Counted from the stretch's first letter, positions 24,559 to 33,484 are shown. The stretch is DNA of 36,056 bases from Candidatus Loosdrechtia aerotolerans (GCA_021646405.1 SOER01000035.1:1-36056), one strand, 5' to 3'. A program made the numbers and translations. The notes: a model not told the origin generated them from the sequence alone.

Positions 24559-24616
24559 AAGAAATCATGAGTAATTACGAAGTAATCGTGAGGCTAAATC
24601 AAAAAGAAGGTAAAAT

Positions 24617-24766
24617 AACCACAGATGAACACGGATGAACCGTGCCTTCTGACTTTATCCGTACGTATCCGTGCCTATCCGCCTGCCTGTGCGTATCCGC
24701 ATGCAGACAGGTGGTTAGTATGTATGAAATCTGCGTAAATCAGCGTTAATCTGCGTCCCATTTTGG
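24617..24766. repeat. Intergenic repeat of the ACCACAGATGAACAC / TCTGCGTTAATCTGCG type
   Basis: The spacer between tyrS and the glycosyltransferase begins with AACCACAGATGAACACGGAT and ends with TCTGCGTAAATCAGCG and TTAATCTGCG, a widespread intergenic repeat type in many bacterial genomes. Its centre holds a partly palindromic stretch (CCTGCCTG...CAGACAGG). Confidence 0.55.
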
Positions 24767-24777
24767 TTTTTGGAATT

Positions 24778-24836
24778 TGGAATTTATTTGGGATTTGGAA
24801 TTTATTTGGGATTTGGGATTTGACATTTGGAATTTA
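24778..24836. repeat. Short tandem repeat of TGGAATTTATTTGGGATT
   Basis: Two exact 18-bp units (24778-24795, 24796-24813) are followed by degenerate copies (TGGGATT, TGACATT, TGGAATTT). Related TTCCAAAT-type sequence lies in the spacer near 29740-29790 on the opposite strand. Confidence 0.7.
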
Positions 24837-24917
24837 CGCTTCTACGTAACCTGTAAATCAGTTAATTACGTGAATTTGAGTTAGCTGTAACCGCATCCCT
24901 CTAAAGTGTACATAAGA

Positions 24918-25649
24918 ATGGATAACATCTTAATCATCTTCCTGAGATACCCCGAACCCGGAAAGGTAAAAACCCGTTTGGCAAGGGCTATCGGTAATGA
25001 GAAGGCATGTGCAGTTTACACACAATTGGCAGAAGGTGTCATCAAAAATGTTTTTTCAAAAAAACCGAAGACATATGATGTGTATATTTTTTTTACACCA
25101 GCAGAAAAAAGAAGCGGGATCAAAGACTGGTTAATGCCTATACTGAATAATGATGCCGGAGTTGATATACCATGTATATCTCAGGAGGGAGATAATTTAG
25201 GTGAGAGGATATCCAATGCCTTTTTGCAGGTATTTCAGGAGAATGGCCGGAAAAGAAATGTGCAGGACAGCGATCTGTTTTATAGAGGGAAAAACATTCA
25301 GCATAATGAGATGGTTATAAGAGGGGTTCTGAACAGACCCCACTGCAATACGATAATTATAGGAACAGACTGTCCGGGAGTTGATGCTCGACTGATTGAG
25401 AATGCTTTTGAACTCTTAAAAAAAAAGGATGTAGTTATCGGGCCGTGTGAGGATGGTGGTTATTATTTATTGGGGATGTCAAGGTTCATACCTGATTTAT
25501 TTATAGACATAATCTGGGGTACGGACCAGGTACTGAGTCAGACGATAGGGAGAGTGCAGAAAAATGGCTTATCGTATAGTATGTTAAAGAAGTTAACAGA
25601 TATTGATATCATTGAGGATATGTATCAGCATATGCCTGATTTTCTCTGA
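24918..25649 (+). CDS. TIGR04282/DUF2064-type nucleotidyl- or glycosyltransferase-like protein
   Basis: The protein (243 residues from ATG 24918) has the GT-A-like fold of the DUF2064/TIGR04282 family: ILIIFLRYPEPGKVKTRLARAIG at the N-terminus, EGDNLGERISNAF, then IIIGTDCPGVDARLIENAFELL, and VIGPCEDGGYYLLGM. Members are often annotated as arsenosugar-type glycosyltransferases; the real substrate is unknown. A 25-residue hydrophilic insert lies around QENGRKRNVQDSDLF. A GTG at 24906 would add four residues; neither start has a good Shine-Dalgarno. Confidence 0.85.
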   Translation: MDNILIIFLRYPEPGKVKTRLARAIGNEKACAVYTQLAEGVIKNVFSKKPKTYDVYIFFTPAEKRSGIKDWLMPILNNDAGVDIPCISQEGDNLGERISNAFLQVFQENGRKRNVQDSDLFYRGKNIQHNEMVIRGVLNRPHCNTIIIGTDCPGVDARLIENAFELLKKKDVVIGPCEDGGYYLLGMSRFIPDLFIDIIWGTDQVLSQTIGRVQKNGLSYSMLKKLTDIDIIEDMYQHMPDFL

Positions 25650-25670
25650 CAGAGTAACGGATCTTTTCAG

Positions 25671-25756
25671 TCTCAGCCAAATAGGGGCATGGCAATGCCC
25701 CATATGCATCAAGTTAAGATACTCCTCCTCAGTTTACAATCATCAGTTGGCTGAGA
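25671..25756. repeat. 86-bp structured element with 10-bp terminal inverted repeats
   Basis: TCTCAGCCAA (25671-25680) and TTGGCTGAGA (25747-25756) are perfect inverted ends. Inside, GGGGCAT-GGCA-ATGCCCC (25684-25701) forms a second hairpin. It fills the gap between two convergent genes and may be a bidirectional terminator or a small mobile element. Part of it (25691-25715) recurs inverted at 30011-30035. Confidence 0.6.
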
Positions 25757-25760
25757 GCGG

Positions 25761-26978
25761 TTACATCAGAATAAATATTCCAATCATTGTTGAAATCAAG
25801 GTCGTTGTAAATCCAACCTTTGAAAAATCCCAAAATCCTATATGAACATGTTCCTTCGAAAGCTCTAAAACAATCATATTAGCTACAGAACCCATAATTG
25901 TCAAATTACCAGCAAAGGTACTGCTCATCGCCAATACATACCACATAGTTTTCGAATCAATAAATTTATCAATCCACGTTGCTGATAATAATACAAAAGG
26001 TACATTTGATACTAAATTAGAAGCAACTACTGAAAATGTGCTGAAACGAACGACTTGACTAGGGATAGTATCTCCCAAGTAGGGTTCAATAGTATTATGT
26101 GCCAGGGTCAGAAACCCGGCCTTATGAATACCGCCCACGACAATAAACAGTCCGCAGAAAAATAACAGTAGTGTCCAATCGACCTTTTCCATAGCATACT
26201 GCGGTTTTACTCCTGATATAATAATTAATGCAAGTCCACCTGTTATTGCAGATAAAGGGAGGTTGCCCGTAAAGATAAATCCTAAAAAGATAAGAAAAAG
26301 CACACTCATGGATTTTACAGTAAGTTTTATGTCAAGTTCAGGTTGTACAAGTTGAATTGGATTTATTTTTTTAAAGTTAATATCTTCTCTAAAGATCATA
26401 TAAATAATAAGAACGTTTGCAATAAGGCTTAAAAATCCTATAGGTATCAGATGCATGGTAAAATCCAAATATGGTATCTTTGAAAAAACGCCTATAAGCA
26501 TATTTTGTGGGTTACCGGTCAGGGTAACTACGCTTCCAATATTAGACGATGTCGCCAGGGCTATAAGATATGGAACAGGGTTGAGTTGCATTTGTTGTAA
26601 AGCAAGTATCAGAAGCGGGGTGAACATTAAACAGATCGTATCGTTAACAAAAAGGGCCGATAAGATGCCGCTGGAGAATGATACAAAGCATAATAAAAGG
26701 AATGAATTCCTCGCATGCGTGACTAAGAAATAAGAAAGATATTTGAAACAATTAGCTATTTTAAGGTAGGTAATAAGTAGCATCATACCGAGTAATAGTA
26801 AAATAGTATTGAAATCGATAGCCCGATATGCCTCATCCAGTGTTAACACACCTGTTAGTACCATCAATACGGCACCTAGCAATGCCCCTGATGGCCTATC
26901 CAATTTGTGCCATTTTGTCTTTTGGGCAGAGATAATGATATAAGTAAGTATAAAGATAAGGAGTGATTTAATAAGCAA
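25761..26978 (-). CDS. ArsB/NhaD/DASS-superfamily anion or cation permease
   Basis: An integral membrane transporter (405 residues from TTG 26978) with ten or more hydrophobic segments. The two repeat signatures of the ion-transporter superfamily are visible: SSNIGSVVTLTGNPQNMLIG in the first half and SSTFAGNLTIMGSVANMIV in the second. The substrate is unclear: arsenite, a carboxylate, sulfate, or sodium-proton exchange. The frame is open to an ATG at 27068, but that would overlap the ParE-type toxin by 53 bases and has no ribosome site. AGAGGT lies nine bases before the TTG at 26978, so I prefer that start. It is downstream of the toxin-antitoxin pair on the same strand. Confidence 0.82.
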   Translation of the reverse strand: MLIKSLLIFILTYIIISAQKTKWHKLDRPSGALLGAVLMVLTGVLTLDEAYRAIDFNTILLLLGMMLLITYLKIANCFKYLSYFLVTHARNSFLLLCFVSFSSGILSALFVNDTICLMFTPLLILALQQMQLNPVPYLIALATSSNIGSVVTLTGNPQNMLIGVFSKIPYLDFTMHLIPIGFLSLIANVLIIYMIFREDINFKKINPIQLVQPELDIKLTVKSMSVLFLIFLGFIFTGNLPLSAITGGLALIIISGVKPQYAMEKVDWTLLLFFCGLFIVVGGIHKAGFLTLAHNTIEPYLGDTIPSQVVRFSTFSVVASNLVSNVPFVLLSATWIDKFIDSKTMWYVLAMSSTFAGNLTIMGSVANMIVLELSKEHVHIGFWDFSKVGFTTTLISTMIGIFILM

Positions 26979-27015
26979 TTTTTCTAACCTCTTTTGGCGT
27001 TGGCTGGATGGGTTT

Positions 27016-27330
27016 TTATGTGTCGTTTTCAAATCTTTCTGAAATACTTTCCAGTAGCCGTTTCCCATGAATCAACGCTACAATTAGAATTCGTGTGGGC
27101 TCAATCCGGTATACCATGCGGTAACTGTAAATGAACCGTTCTCTTATTCGTTCGTCTCCGATTTCCGGCACAATGCGGCCGATCAAAGGGTATTCGCCGA
27201 TATGCCGGGAAGTTGCCAACATTTTTGTGACAACGGCCCGGGCATAAAACTCGGAATCCCGAGCGATGTATTCGGCAATTGATTCAAGGTCTTCTGTAGC
27301 CTCAGGCGACCACTTTACTTCGAGGTCCAT
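27016..27330 (-). CDS. ParE/RelE-superfamily toxin
   Basis: A 104-residue protein with the ParE-type pattern: VKWSPEATEDLESIAEYIARDS at the N-terminus, the central GRIVPEIGDERIRERFIYSYRMVYRIE and the C-terminal ILIVALIHGKRLLE. ParE toxins poison DNA gyrase and RelE relatives cleave mRNA; which applies here cannot be told by eye. It overlaps the upstream antitoxin gene by 16 bases, the usual antitoxin-first operon. Toxin and antitoxin look intact. Confidence 0.9.
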   Translation of the reverse strand: MDLEVKWSPEATEDLESIAEYIARDSEFYARAVVTKMLATSRHIGEYPLIGRIVPEIGDERIRERFIYSYRMVYRIEPTRILIVALIHGKRLLESISERFENDT

Positions 27331-27503
27331 TTATGGAACTTTCTCTCAAGCTCGTCCTGACTTATCACTCCTTCCTTTTCAGCACGCCCGATTCCTCTTC
27401 GAATTTTCTCGACTACATAGAGGTGGTACTGGACGTCCTCCAACGTGCAATCATCGGGGAGTTTATCCAGTAGAGCCTTTACCTCTTCTTTCGTTGCACT
27501 CAT
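27315..27503 (-). CDS. Antitoxin of the ParE-type pair
   Basis: A 62-residue protein (MSATKEEVKALLDKLPDDCT, LEDVQYHLYVVEKIRRGIG, AEKEGVISQDELERKFHKW) that matches the short antitoxins encoded before ParE-type toxins, with the repeated EDVQYHLYVVEKI pattern. The N-terminal half should bind DNA or dimerise and the C-terminal half the toxin. GGAGGTGA lies before the ATG. Transcription is probably autoregulated. Confidence 0.85.
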   Translation of the reverse strand: MSATKEEVKALLDKLPDDCTLEDVQYHLYVVEKIRRGIGRAEKEGVISQDELERKFHKWTSK

Positions 27504-27605
27504 GGCTAGTCACCTCCTTCATAAAGTAGGATAGAGAATCATCTATTAGAAAGCTATTATAACGGCTTCTCAATTTTCTTTCACTTTAAATTTTCAACAA
27601 ATCCG

Positions 27606-27875
27606 GGACTTACGCATTTGCTAATAAGGAATAAGTAACAGCAAATCTGGCAAGAGAAGCTTTTTGCTCATGCCAGGGAATTCGTTCTTTGATTCTACTC
27701 CAGAATATCGGTTCTGATTAGCAATCAAGAAATTGGTATATAATTGTAAAGAACATTTTTGTTTTCGCATAATTTTATGATCCTGAAATTGATTACAAAA
27801 TACTTTCTCTTTCTTTATATTACCGTATAAAATTATGCTTTTTAAAGATTGGCCATAGGCCAATCGCGTAAGTCC
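27606..27875. mobile_element. MITE-like element with GGACTTACGC terminal inverted repeats
   Basis: GGACTTACGC (27606-27615) and GCGTAAGTCC (27866-27875) are perfect 10-bp inverted ends of a 270-bp AT-rich element. Just inside the right end is a perfect hairpin, GATTGGCC-ATA-GGCCAATC (27847-27865). It contains an 80-codon minus-strand frame (27621-27863) with no ribosome site and no recognisable domain, so it lacks a transposase. Inverted ends of the GGACTTACGCA kind are common on bacterial insertion sequences. Confidence 0.55.
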
Positions 27876-28097
27876 TAATCATTATTTTCTCAAATCACTT
27901 GATAATTTAATAGGTTACCATTAATCTAAGGAATATCTTAACTGACAAAACGTATAAAAATATTAAACAATTGAAAGAATTGGAGAGCCAAAATAAGCTT
28001 GCTAACGTTGGTGAAATATTGATTATATGCATCAATAGTTATTGATTAACTGAAACTGACATCTAATGTTATATTTCAAATTATACTGGAGGTCAAA

Positions 28098-28307
28098 ATG
28101 GAACAATTATCGATTGATGAAAAAAAATTAAAAGATTTACTGAAAGAAACACTTATAGAAGTAATTGAACAAAAAAGGGATTTGTTCCACGATATTATCT
28201 CAGAGGCAATAGAAGACATTGCCTTAACAAATGCAATTAAAGAAGGAGAATCCACCGAATCTACAAGCAGAGAAGAAGTATTTAACATTATCGAGGGGAA
28301 ATCTTGA
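28098..28307 (+). CDS. Orphaned RelB-like antitoxin
   Basis: A 69-residue, mostly helical acidic protein (MEQLSIDEKKLKDLLKETL, IEVIEQKRDLFHDIISEAIE, DIALTNAIKEGE) with GGAGGT before its ATG. It resembles the short antitoxins paired with RelE-type toxins. Its stop overlaps the toxin start (TTGA), as in intact operons, but the toxin is truncated after about 36 codons. It may survive as a free antitoxin or regulator. The spacer before it (27876-28097) is AT-rich and contains TTGAT-N7-ATCAA (28019-28035). Confidence 0.8.
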   Translation: MEQLSIDEKKLKDLLKETLIEVIEQKRDLFHDIISEAIEDIALTNAIKEGESTESTSREEVFNIIEGKS

Positions 28308-28444
28308 AAATTGACTTTAAGAAAAGTTTCTCCAAAGACCTTAAGAAGATTAATGATACAAATATTTTGAAGAAGGTTAAAGCGGTAATTGATACGATTG
28401 GTAAGAGTGTAAGGTCAAACCTTGATTTGTGTTTTTGTCTTAAC
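28304..28444 (+). pseudogene. Truncated RelE-type toxin
   Basis: From the TTG at 28304 the frame reads MKIDFKKSFSKDLKKIND, then TNILKKVKAVIDTIGKS, a clear N-terminus of RelE/mRNA-interferase toxins. It then runs into the inverted repeat at 28413-28461 and stops at 28444. The central and C-terminal parts with the catalytic residues are missing and are not found downstream. It was most likely broken by insertion or deletion linked to an insertion element. Confidence 0.75.
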
Positions 28445-28461
28445 TAATCAAGGTTTAACCC
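28413..28461. repeat. Inverted repeat at the toxin breakpoint
   Basis: GGTCAAACCTTGATT (28413-28427) and AATCAAGGTTTAACC (28447-28461) match at 14 of 15 positions. They lie at the point where the RelE similarity ends. Confidence 0.6.
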
Positions 28462-28477
28462 CATTTCAGAGATGTGA

Positions 28478-28521
28478 AAACCTCTTGAATGTCAAATGAA
28501 ACACGAAACAGAGTTTCGTGT
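28478..28521 (-). repeat. GACAYTCAAGAGGTTTT motif, copy 2, plus hairpin
   Basis: AAAACCTCTTGAATGTC (28478-28494) is the exact reverse complement of 35934-35950. Right beside it ACACGAAAC-AGA-GTTTCGTGT (28501-28521) is a perfect hairpin. Together they look like a residual insertion-sequence end. The rest of the spacer to 28631 has no gene. Confidence 0.5.
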
Positions 28522-28631
28522 GACATTGTGTTTCCAAACAGATGCTTCGGCAGACTCAGCACATGGTTTGGGAACAAGATGACCCAGTCTGAAGGGAGAA
28601 TGTTCTACGCTCAAGCCGGCCCGGGGAATTA

Positions 28632-29657
28632 CTACAGTAACCCTGTTTTTTCATCAAACCTGCACATCACATTCATGTTCTGTACAGCCTGGCCTGAGGC
28701 GCCTTTGATAAGGTTATCAATGGCCGAGAGGATGATAATGCGGTTTTCTGTGACCTTTGCAGCAATATCACAAAAGTTGGTGTAGATGACGTCTTTTGTT
28801 TTTGGAGTCTCGTTAGCTTCCTTTATTCGAATAAACGGTTCTCCGTTGTAAAAATCTTTGTAGAGTTTATGCACGTCGCTATCGCTTGTCTCTGTTGTCC
28901 GGTATTTTGGTTTGACATAAATAGTACAGAGGATACCCCGGTTCATGGGAATAAGGTGCGGGACAAATTGTATCGATACCTTTTGGTCTGTTTTCAAGGA
29001 TAATATGTGTTCAATCTCAGGGCTATGACGGTGGCCGCCCACGCTGTATGCCTCAATATTTTCGTTACACTCACAGTAGTGTGTGCCCTCTTTTGGTTCA
29101 CGTCCGCGTCCGGATACACCTGATTTGGCGTCTACTATGATATCTTCAGAGTAGATGAGTCCTTTCGCAAGTAATGGGGCTAATGCCAGTATTGTTGCAG
29201 TGGTATAACAGCCCGGGTTGCCTATAAGGTTTGTTTTTTTGATCTCTTCTTTATAAAGTTCCGGAAGGCCATATACGGCTGTTTCTATACCGCTGCTGTC
29301 TGTATGCTGTTTCTTGTACCATTGTTCATAAAGGTTTGTATCGCGGAAACGATAATCGGCACTAAAGTCGATGACCTTGATCCCTCGTTGGGTAAATAGC
29401 GGGACGTATTGCATAGAAATGGTTGGCGGTAGGGTAATGAAAGCTACATCAATATCTTTCGGTATTTCTTCCTGATCAATGGTTTCACAGGGAAGGTCAA
29501 GCCTTGTTTTTAATGAAGGGAATATGTCTGATATCCTGGGGCGGTCTGTTTTCCGGATACCGAGGTAGGTAATCTTTACTTCCGGATGGTTTAAAAGAAT
29601 TTTTATGAGTTCGAGGCTTGTATAAGCCGTGGCGCCAATGATTCCGACTTTTATCAT
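28632..29657 (-). CDS. argC: N-acetyl-gamma-glutamyl-phosphate reductase
   Basis: Third step of arginine biosynthesis: NADPH-dependent reduction of N-acetyl-glutamyl phosphate to the semialdehyde. The 341-residue length is normal. The N-terminal nucleotide-binding start is VGIIGATAYTSLELIKIL, the catalytic Cys150 lies in GNPGCYTTATILAL, the general-base His block is SVGGHRHSPEIEH, and the C-terminus has KGASGQAVQNMNVM. The glycine motif is unusual (GATAYTS instead of GAxGYxG). No other arg gene is in the window. No clear Shine-Dalgarno precedes the ATG. Confidence 0.95.
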   Translation of the reverse strand: MIKVGIIGATAYTSLELIKILLNHPEVKITYLGIRKTDRPRISDIFPSLKTRLDLPCETIDQEEIPKDIDVAFITLPPTISMQYVPLFTQRGIKVIDFSADYRFRDTNLYEQWYKKQHTDSSGIETAVYGLPELYKEEIKKTNLIGNPGCYTTATILALAPLLAKGLIYSEDIIVDAKSGVSGRGREPKEGTHYCECNENIEAYSVGGHRHSPEIEHILSLKTDQKVSIQFVPHLIPMNRGILCTIYVKPKYRTTETSDSDVHKLYKDFYNGEPFIRIKEANETPKTKDVIYTNFCDIAAKVTENRIIILSAIDNLIKGASGQAVQNMNVMCRFDEKTGLL

Positions 29658-29855
29658 GATATATGTGGAAGCACAAAATTAATTACAAAGAGATAGATGC
29701 TCTTTTGCATTTAGTGATTGTATTATAAGCCAGCGTAAATTCCAAATAATTTCCAAATTTCAACTTCCAATATCCAAATCATACTGTTTGAAATTTGGGA
29801 GAGGGTAAGGGGGGTTGTTAAAACGTGAAAGAAAACACTACCCCTACATCCTATA

Positions 29856-30021
29856 TGCATCAAGCTCAGGAACAAAGCAGTACTTTTTCTGATCCTCACA
29901 CAAAGTCACCAAGGCACCAAGGTATATGGCATATCCCCATTCTTGACACTTTATCCTTCATCATTCTTTATTCTCTGTGTCTCCGTGTCTTTGTGTGATG
30001 AAAATACTTTAGCTTGATGCA
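29856..30021. repeat. Foldback intergenic repeat with nested inverted arms
   Basis: The outer arms TGCATCAAGCT (29856-29866) and AGCTTGATGCA (30011-30021) enclose the inner arms TCACACAAAG (29896-29905) and CTTTGTGTGA (29989-29998). The left inner half and the TATCCTTCATCATTCTTTATTC part recur at 33151-33240. The spacer 29658-30048 otherwise has no gene. Confidence 0.6.
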
Positions 30022-30048
30022 CATGGGGCAATGCCTGCCCTGCCTGGC

Positions 30049-32493
30049 TTAAACCCTGACCGGCTGGGCCTTTCTTACAACCTCTTCAGGCTTTTTTGTT
30101 CCAAAAACAAAAGGTATCATCTCGTCTACCTTGTCAACAAATACAAATTTCATTTCCTTTTTTGCATTCTCAGGGACATCAACGAGGTCTTTTTCATTCC
30201 GTTCCGGCAATATAACCGTAGTGATTCCTGCCCGCTTTGCCGCCAGTACTTTTTCTTTGATACCACCAACCGGTAAAACATTTCCACGGAGGGTAATCTC
30301 ACCTGTCATTGCTACATAAGGGACAATAGGCGTCCCCTTTAAAAGAGAGATCAGCGCCATAGCAATCGTTACGCCGGCAGATGGACCATCCTTCGGGATA
30401 GCACCTGCGGGAACATGGATATGAAAATCGTACTTATGAAAATCATCGATCTTTATTCCTATTGCATCTGTCCTTGCCCTGATATAGCTCATTGCTGCCT
30501 GGGCCGATTCCTTCATAATTTCCCCAAGGTGACCTGTCAGGGTAAGCTTTCCGGTCCCTGGCATATTGGTAGCCTCAATAAAGAGGATATCTCCGCCAGA
30601 TTGTGTCCATGCGAGTCCTGTGGCAACGCCGGGCTCGGTAGTTCGTTCCGCAACCTCTGAAAAGAATTTTGAAGGTCCTAAATACGCAGGTACTTGATTA
30701 ACGGATACGTGTACAGAGGTTTTTTTGCCAGAGGCAATATCTTTTGCTACCTTTCTGCAAATAGTGGCGATCTCTCGCTCCAGGTTGCGGATACCTGCCT
30801 CGCGGGTATATTCAATGATGATGGTTTTAATCGCATCATCATCAAAGGTAAGCTGCTCTTCGGTAATCCCATGCGCTTTTAACTCTTTTGGTAAAACAAA
30901 CCGTTTTACAATCAGTACTTTTTCTTCTGCAGTATATCCTGGCAATTCCAGTACCTCCATCCGGTCCTTGAGTGCAGGAGGTATAGGGTCCAGGAGATTT
31001 GCTGTTGTAATAAACAATACCTTTGAGAGATCGAACGGTACTTCCAGATAATGGTCTGAAAAGGCATAATTTTGTTCAGGATCGAGTACCTCAAGGAGTG
31101 CTGCAGAGGGGTCACCTCTGAAATCGGCGCCGAGTTTATCAACCTCATCAAGCATGAATACCGGATTATTCGTTCCTGCCTTTCGCAGATTTTGAATAAT
31201 GCGTCCCGGCAGTGCACCAATATAGGTGCGTCTGTGACCTCTGATCTCTGCCTCATCACGTACCCCGCCGAGTGACATACGGATAAATTTTCTGCCCATT
31301 GCGCGTGCTATTGACATCCCTACCGAAGTCTTTCCCGTACCCGGTGGCCCAACAAAACAGAGGATAGGCCCCTTCATATCCTGCCTTAATTTCCGGATTG
31401 CCAGATATTCCAGGATCCTTTCTTTAACCTTTTCCAAATCGTAATGGTCTTCATCCAGGGTTTTATGTGCCGCCTGAATATCTAAATTATCGGTTGTGGA
31501 GACGGACCATGGGAGGGAGATCAGCCAGTCGAGATACGTTCTGGAAACGGTATACTCTGCAGAAGCGGGAGGCATTTTAGCTATTCGGTCTAATTCTGCT
31601 TCAGCCTGTTTTTTGGCCTCCGGAGGCAATTTGGCATCATCCATCTTCTGTCTCAACTCTTTGACCTCTGTAGTGCGTTCGTCTCCTTCACCCAGTTCTT
31701 CCTGAATTGCCTTCAATTGCTGCCTCAGAAAGTATTCCCTTTGCCCCTTCTCCATTTCACTCTTTACCTGGGATTGTATCTTTGAGGCCATTTCCATTAC
31801 TTCCATTTCTCTCGTAAGGAATGCGGTTACTTTCTGTAACCGGGCCTTAACACTAACGAGTTCTAGTATTTCTTGTTTTTCAGCAACGTTGATATTTAAA
31901 TGGGCTGCTATCATATCGGCAAGGCGCCCCGGATTATCAATATTGACAACGGCTATTTTTAGTTCTTCAGGTAACGTAGGTACCATGTTGATTATACGGA
32001 TAAACTGATCGCTGGCGTTTCTAAAGAGAGCCTCCATCTCTTTGTCAGAGTCGATGTGATCCTCTAAAATGGTTACCTTCGCTTTAAAATAAGGATCCGT
32101 CTGGGTATATTCATCGATCTTAATCCTCTTTATACCCTGTACCAGCATCTTTGCTGTATTATCCGGCATACGGAGCATCTGGAGTACTACAGCCGCTGTG
32201 CCATAATCGTAGAGATTTGACTGCTCTGCTGCCTTAAGGTCTTTTTCTTTTTGTGCCACGAGTGCTAAAAACCGGTGGCTGGCAAGGACGTGATTCAAGA
32301 GGGTGAGGTCTCTTTCTGTAACAATATTGAGAGCGGCTACCATACCAGGGAAAAGTACCGTATCCTTCATGGGGAGAATATGTAATTCTTCCGGTATTTT
32401 TAGTCTGTCCGCCTTATCAACGTTTTCTATAACAGTGTCTGATTTCGGTAGACTTTGGTCTTCTGGTGGATTTTTATCTTCTTTATTTACCAT
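30049..32493 (-). CDS. lon: ATP-dependent protease Lon
   Basis: Cytoplasmic AAA+ serine protease that degrades damaged and regulatory proteins. The 814-residue protein has the LON substrate-binding domain (about 35-230, from [19 protein letters not shown]), a coiled-coil linker, the AAA+ module with Walker [10 protein letters not shown] (382-390) and Walker [12 protein letters not shown], and the protease domain with catalytic Ser705 in [10 protein letters not shown] and Lys748 in [14 protein letters not shown]. It lies 95 bases downstream of hsp20 on the same strand, probably a heat-shock operon. No clear Shine-Dalgarno precedes the ATG at 32493. Confidence 0.97.
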   Translation of the reverse strand: MVNKEDKNPPEDQSLPKSDTVIENVDKADRLKIPEELHILPMKDTVLFPGMVAALNIVTERDLTLLNHVLASHRFLALVAQKEKDLKAAEQSNLYDYGTAAVVLQMLRMPDNTAKMLVQGIKRIKIDEYTQTDPYFKAKVTILEDHIDSDKEMEALFRNASDQFIRIINMVPTLPEELKIAVVNIDNPGRLADMIAAHLNINVAEKQEILELVSVKARLQKVTAFLTREMEVMEMASKIQSQVKSEMEKGQREYFLRQQLKAIQEELGEGDERTTEVKELRQKMDDAKLPPEAKKQAEAELDRIAKMPPASAEYTVSRTYLDWLISLPWSVSTTDNLDIQAAHKTLDEDHYDLEKVKERILEYLAIRKLRQDMKGPILCFVGPPGTGKTSVGMSIARAMGRKFIRMSLGGVRDEAEIRGHRRTYIGALPGRIIQNLRKAGTNNPVFMLDEVDKLGADFRGDPSAALLEVLDPEQNYAFSDHYLEVPFDLSKVLFITTANLLDPIPPALKDRMEVLELPGYTAEEKVLIVKRFVLPKELKAHGITEEQLTFDDDAIKTIIIEYTREAGIRNLEREIATICRKVAKDIASGKKTSVHVSVNQVPAYLGPSKFFSEVAERTTEPGVATGLAWTQSGGDILFIEATNMPGTGKLTLTGHLGEIMKESAQAAMSYIRARTDAIGIKIDDFHKYDFHIHVPAGAIPKDGPSAGVTIAMALISLLKGTPIVPYVAMTGEITLRGNVLPVGGIKEKVLAAKRAGITTVILPERNEKDLVDVPENAKKEMKFVFVDKVDEMIPFVFGTKKPEEVVRKAQPVRV

Positions 32494-32588
32494 ACGTTTT
32501 TAAATAATTTTATAAGGGTTATTACGGATTAAGTATCTGCATTAAACCTGCGGCTTATCAATCGGTAAACCTTACAAACCTTCTATTC

Positions 32589-33038
32589 TTAGAAATGAAT
32601 CTTTATAAAGAATGTCCCGGATGATTGCTGCTTTACTTTCGGTAAAGTAACCTGGAGGAAACCATCTTTATAGAGGGCCTGAGTATTATCTACATCAACA
32701 GGCATGGGAATAAATATATTCCTTTCAAAGTACCCGTAGCGGAGTTCTACCTGGTAGAAGCATGTCTTTTCATGAGGTGAAGTATCTTCCCGGTATCCAT
32801 GAATCGTTAAAGTCTGTTTTGAAAAAGTAATCTGAATATCCTCGGGTTTTGCTCCCGGTATGGACATCTTTACTACCATCTCGTCTGGTGTTTCATAGAC
32901 ATCGGTCGGGGGTTGCCATGGTGTTGCTGAACTGACCTGGAGATGCTTACTGAAGAATACAAGGTCTTTAAAAAGATTTTCTAAGTTTTCGTGTTGAGAT
33001 TCGGTTTTATACTCAATATTTATGTGATTTAGCGCCAT
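32589..33038 (-). CDS. Small heat-shock protein (Hsp20/alpha-crystallin family)
   Basis: An ATP-independent holdase chaperone of 149 residues. The alpha-crystallin domain runs from about residue 45 (DVYETPDEMVVKMSIPGAKP, EDIQITFSKQTLTIHG) to the C-terminus (YGYFERNIFIPMPVDVDNTQ, ALYKDGFLQVTLPKV). A GGAGGT motif lies 15 bases before the ATG, farther than usual. It is immediately upstream of lon on the same strand. Confidence 0.94.
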   Translation of the reverse strand: MALNHINIEYKTESQHENLENLFKDLVFFSKHLQVSSATPWQPPTDVYETPDEMVVKMSIPGAKPEDIQITFSKQTLTIHGYREDTSPHEKTCFYQVELRYGYFERNIFIPMPVDVDNTQALYKDGFLQVTLPKVKQQSSGTFFIKIHF

Positions 33039-33150
33039 CTTAAATTTTTATCGACCTCCATGATAAGTTTTGTGGATATGCTAGTATATCATTTTATGCC
33101 TTAAGTGCAAGATGCTATCTAATGGTTTTGTTGAAATTTAAGGTAACTGC

Positions 33151-33240
33151 ATCCTCACACAAAGCCACCAGGATGCCAGGATAATCGTGTATTCCCATTC
33201 TGTATTCTTGGTATTCTATCCTTCATCATTCTTTATTCCC
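33151..33240 (+). repeat. Second copy of the CTCACACAAAG...CATCATTCTTTATTC repeat
   Basis: ATCCTCACACAAAGCCACCA and TATCCTTCATCATTCTTTAT match the repeat at 29891-29975 with some divergence. It lies in the hsp20-groL spacer. Confidence 0.6.
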
Positions 33241-33250
33241 TATTTTCTCG

Positions 33251-33294
33251 TTCCAACGCTCTGCGTTGGAATGCACTATGAGACGCTCTGCGTC
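33251..33294. repeat. Two adjacent GCTCTGCG hairpins
   Basis: TTCCAACGC-TCT-GCGTTGGAA (33251-33271) and GACGC-TCT-GCGTC (33282-33294) share the same GCTCTGCG loop. This 'CGCTCTGCG' hairpin type is a common intergenic repeat in several bacterial phyla. Confidence 0.65.
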
Positions 33295-33406
33295 GCATCT
33301 ACCATATAATGGAACCTAACTCCAGAATTGAATTATCATTGTTCATAAAATTCCTTCGCTTAAACTTCAGAAGAATAACACATTCATTTTTGAAAAAAAC
33401 CTGAAA

Positions 33407-33475
33407 AGCTCCGTTAGGAGCGGTATGTTAAGAGAAAAACACTATACACCACTATCAAGCTCCGGAGGAGCGGCA
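33407..33475 (+). repeat. AGCTCC...GGAGCG repeat, copies 2 and 3
   Basis: AGCTCCGTTAGGAGCGGTAT (from 33407) and AGCTCCGGAGGAGCGGCA (33458-33475) are members of the repeat family also found at 426-450. Confidence 0.6.
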
Positions 33476-33484
33476 GAGAAGGCG

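Noticed and set aside
27621-27863. An 80-codon frame inside the MITE-like element
   Set aside because: No Shine-Dalgarno, no known domain, and its coding start lies in a palindrome; I keep it only as part of the element.
27900-28050. A short plus-strand stretch readable as TDKTYKNIKQLKELESQNK and on
   Set aside because: It has no start codon and is preceded by stops; it could be a gene remnant but nothing supports a family.
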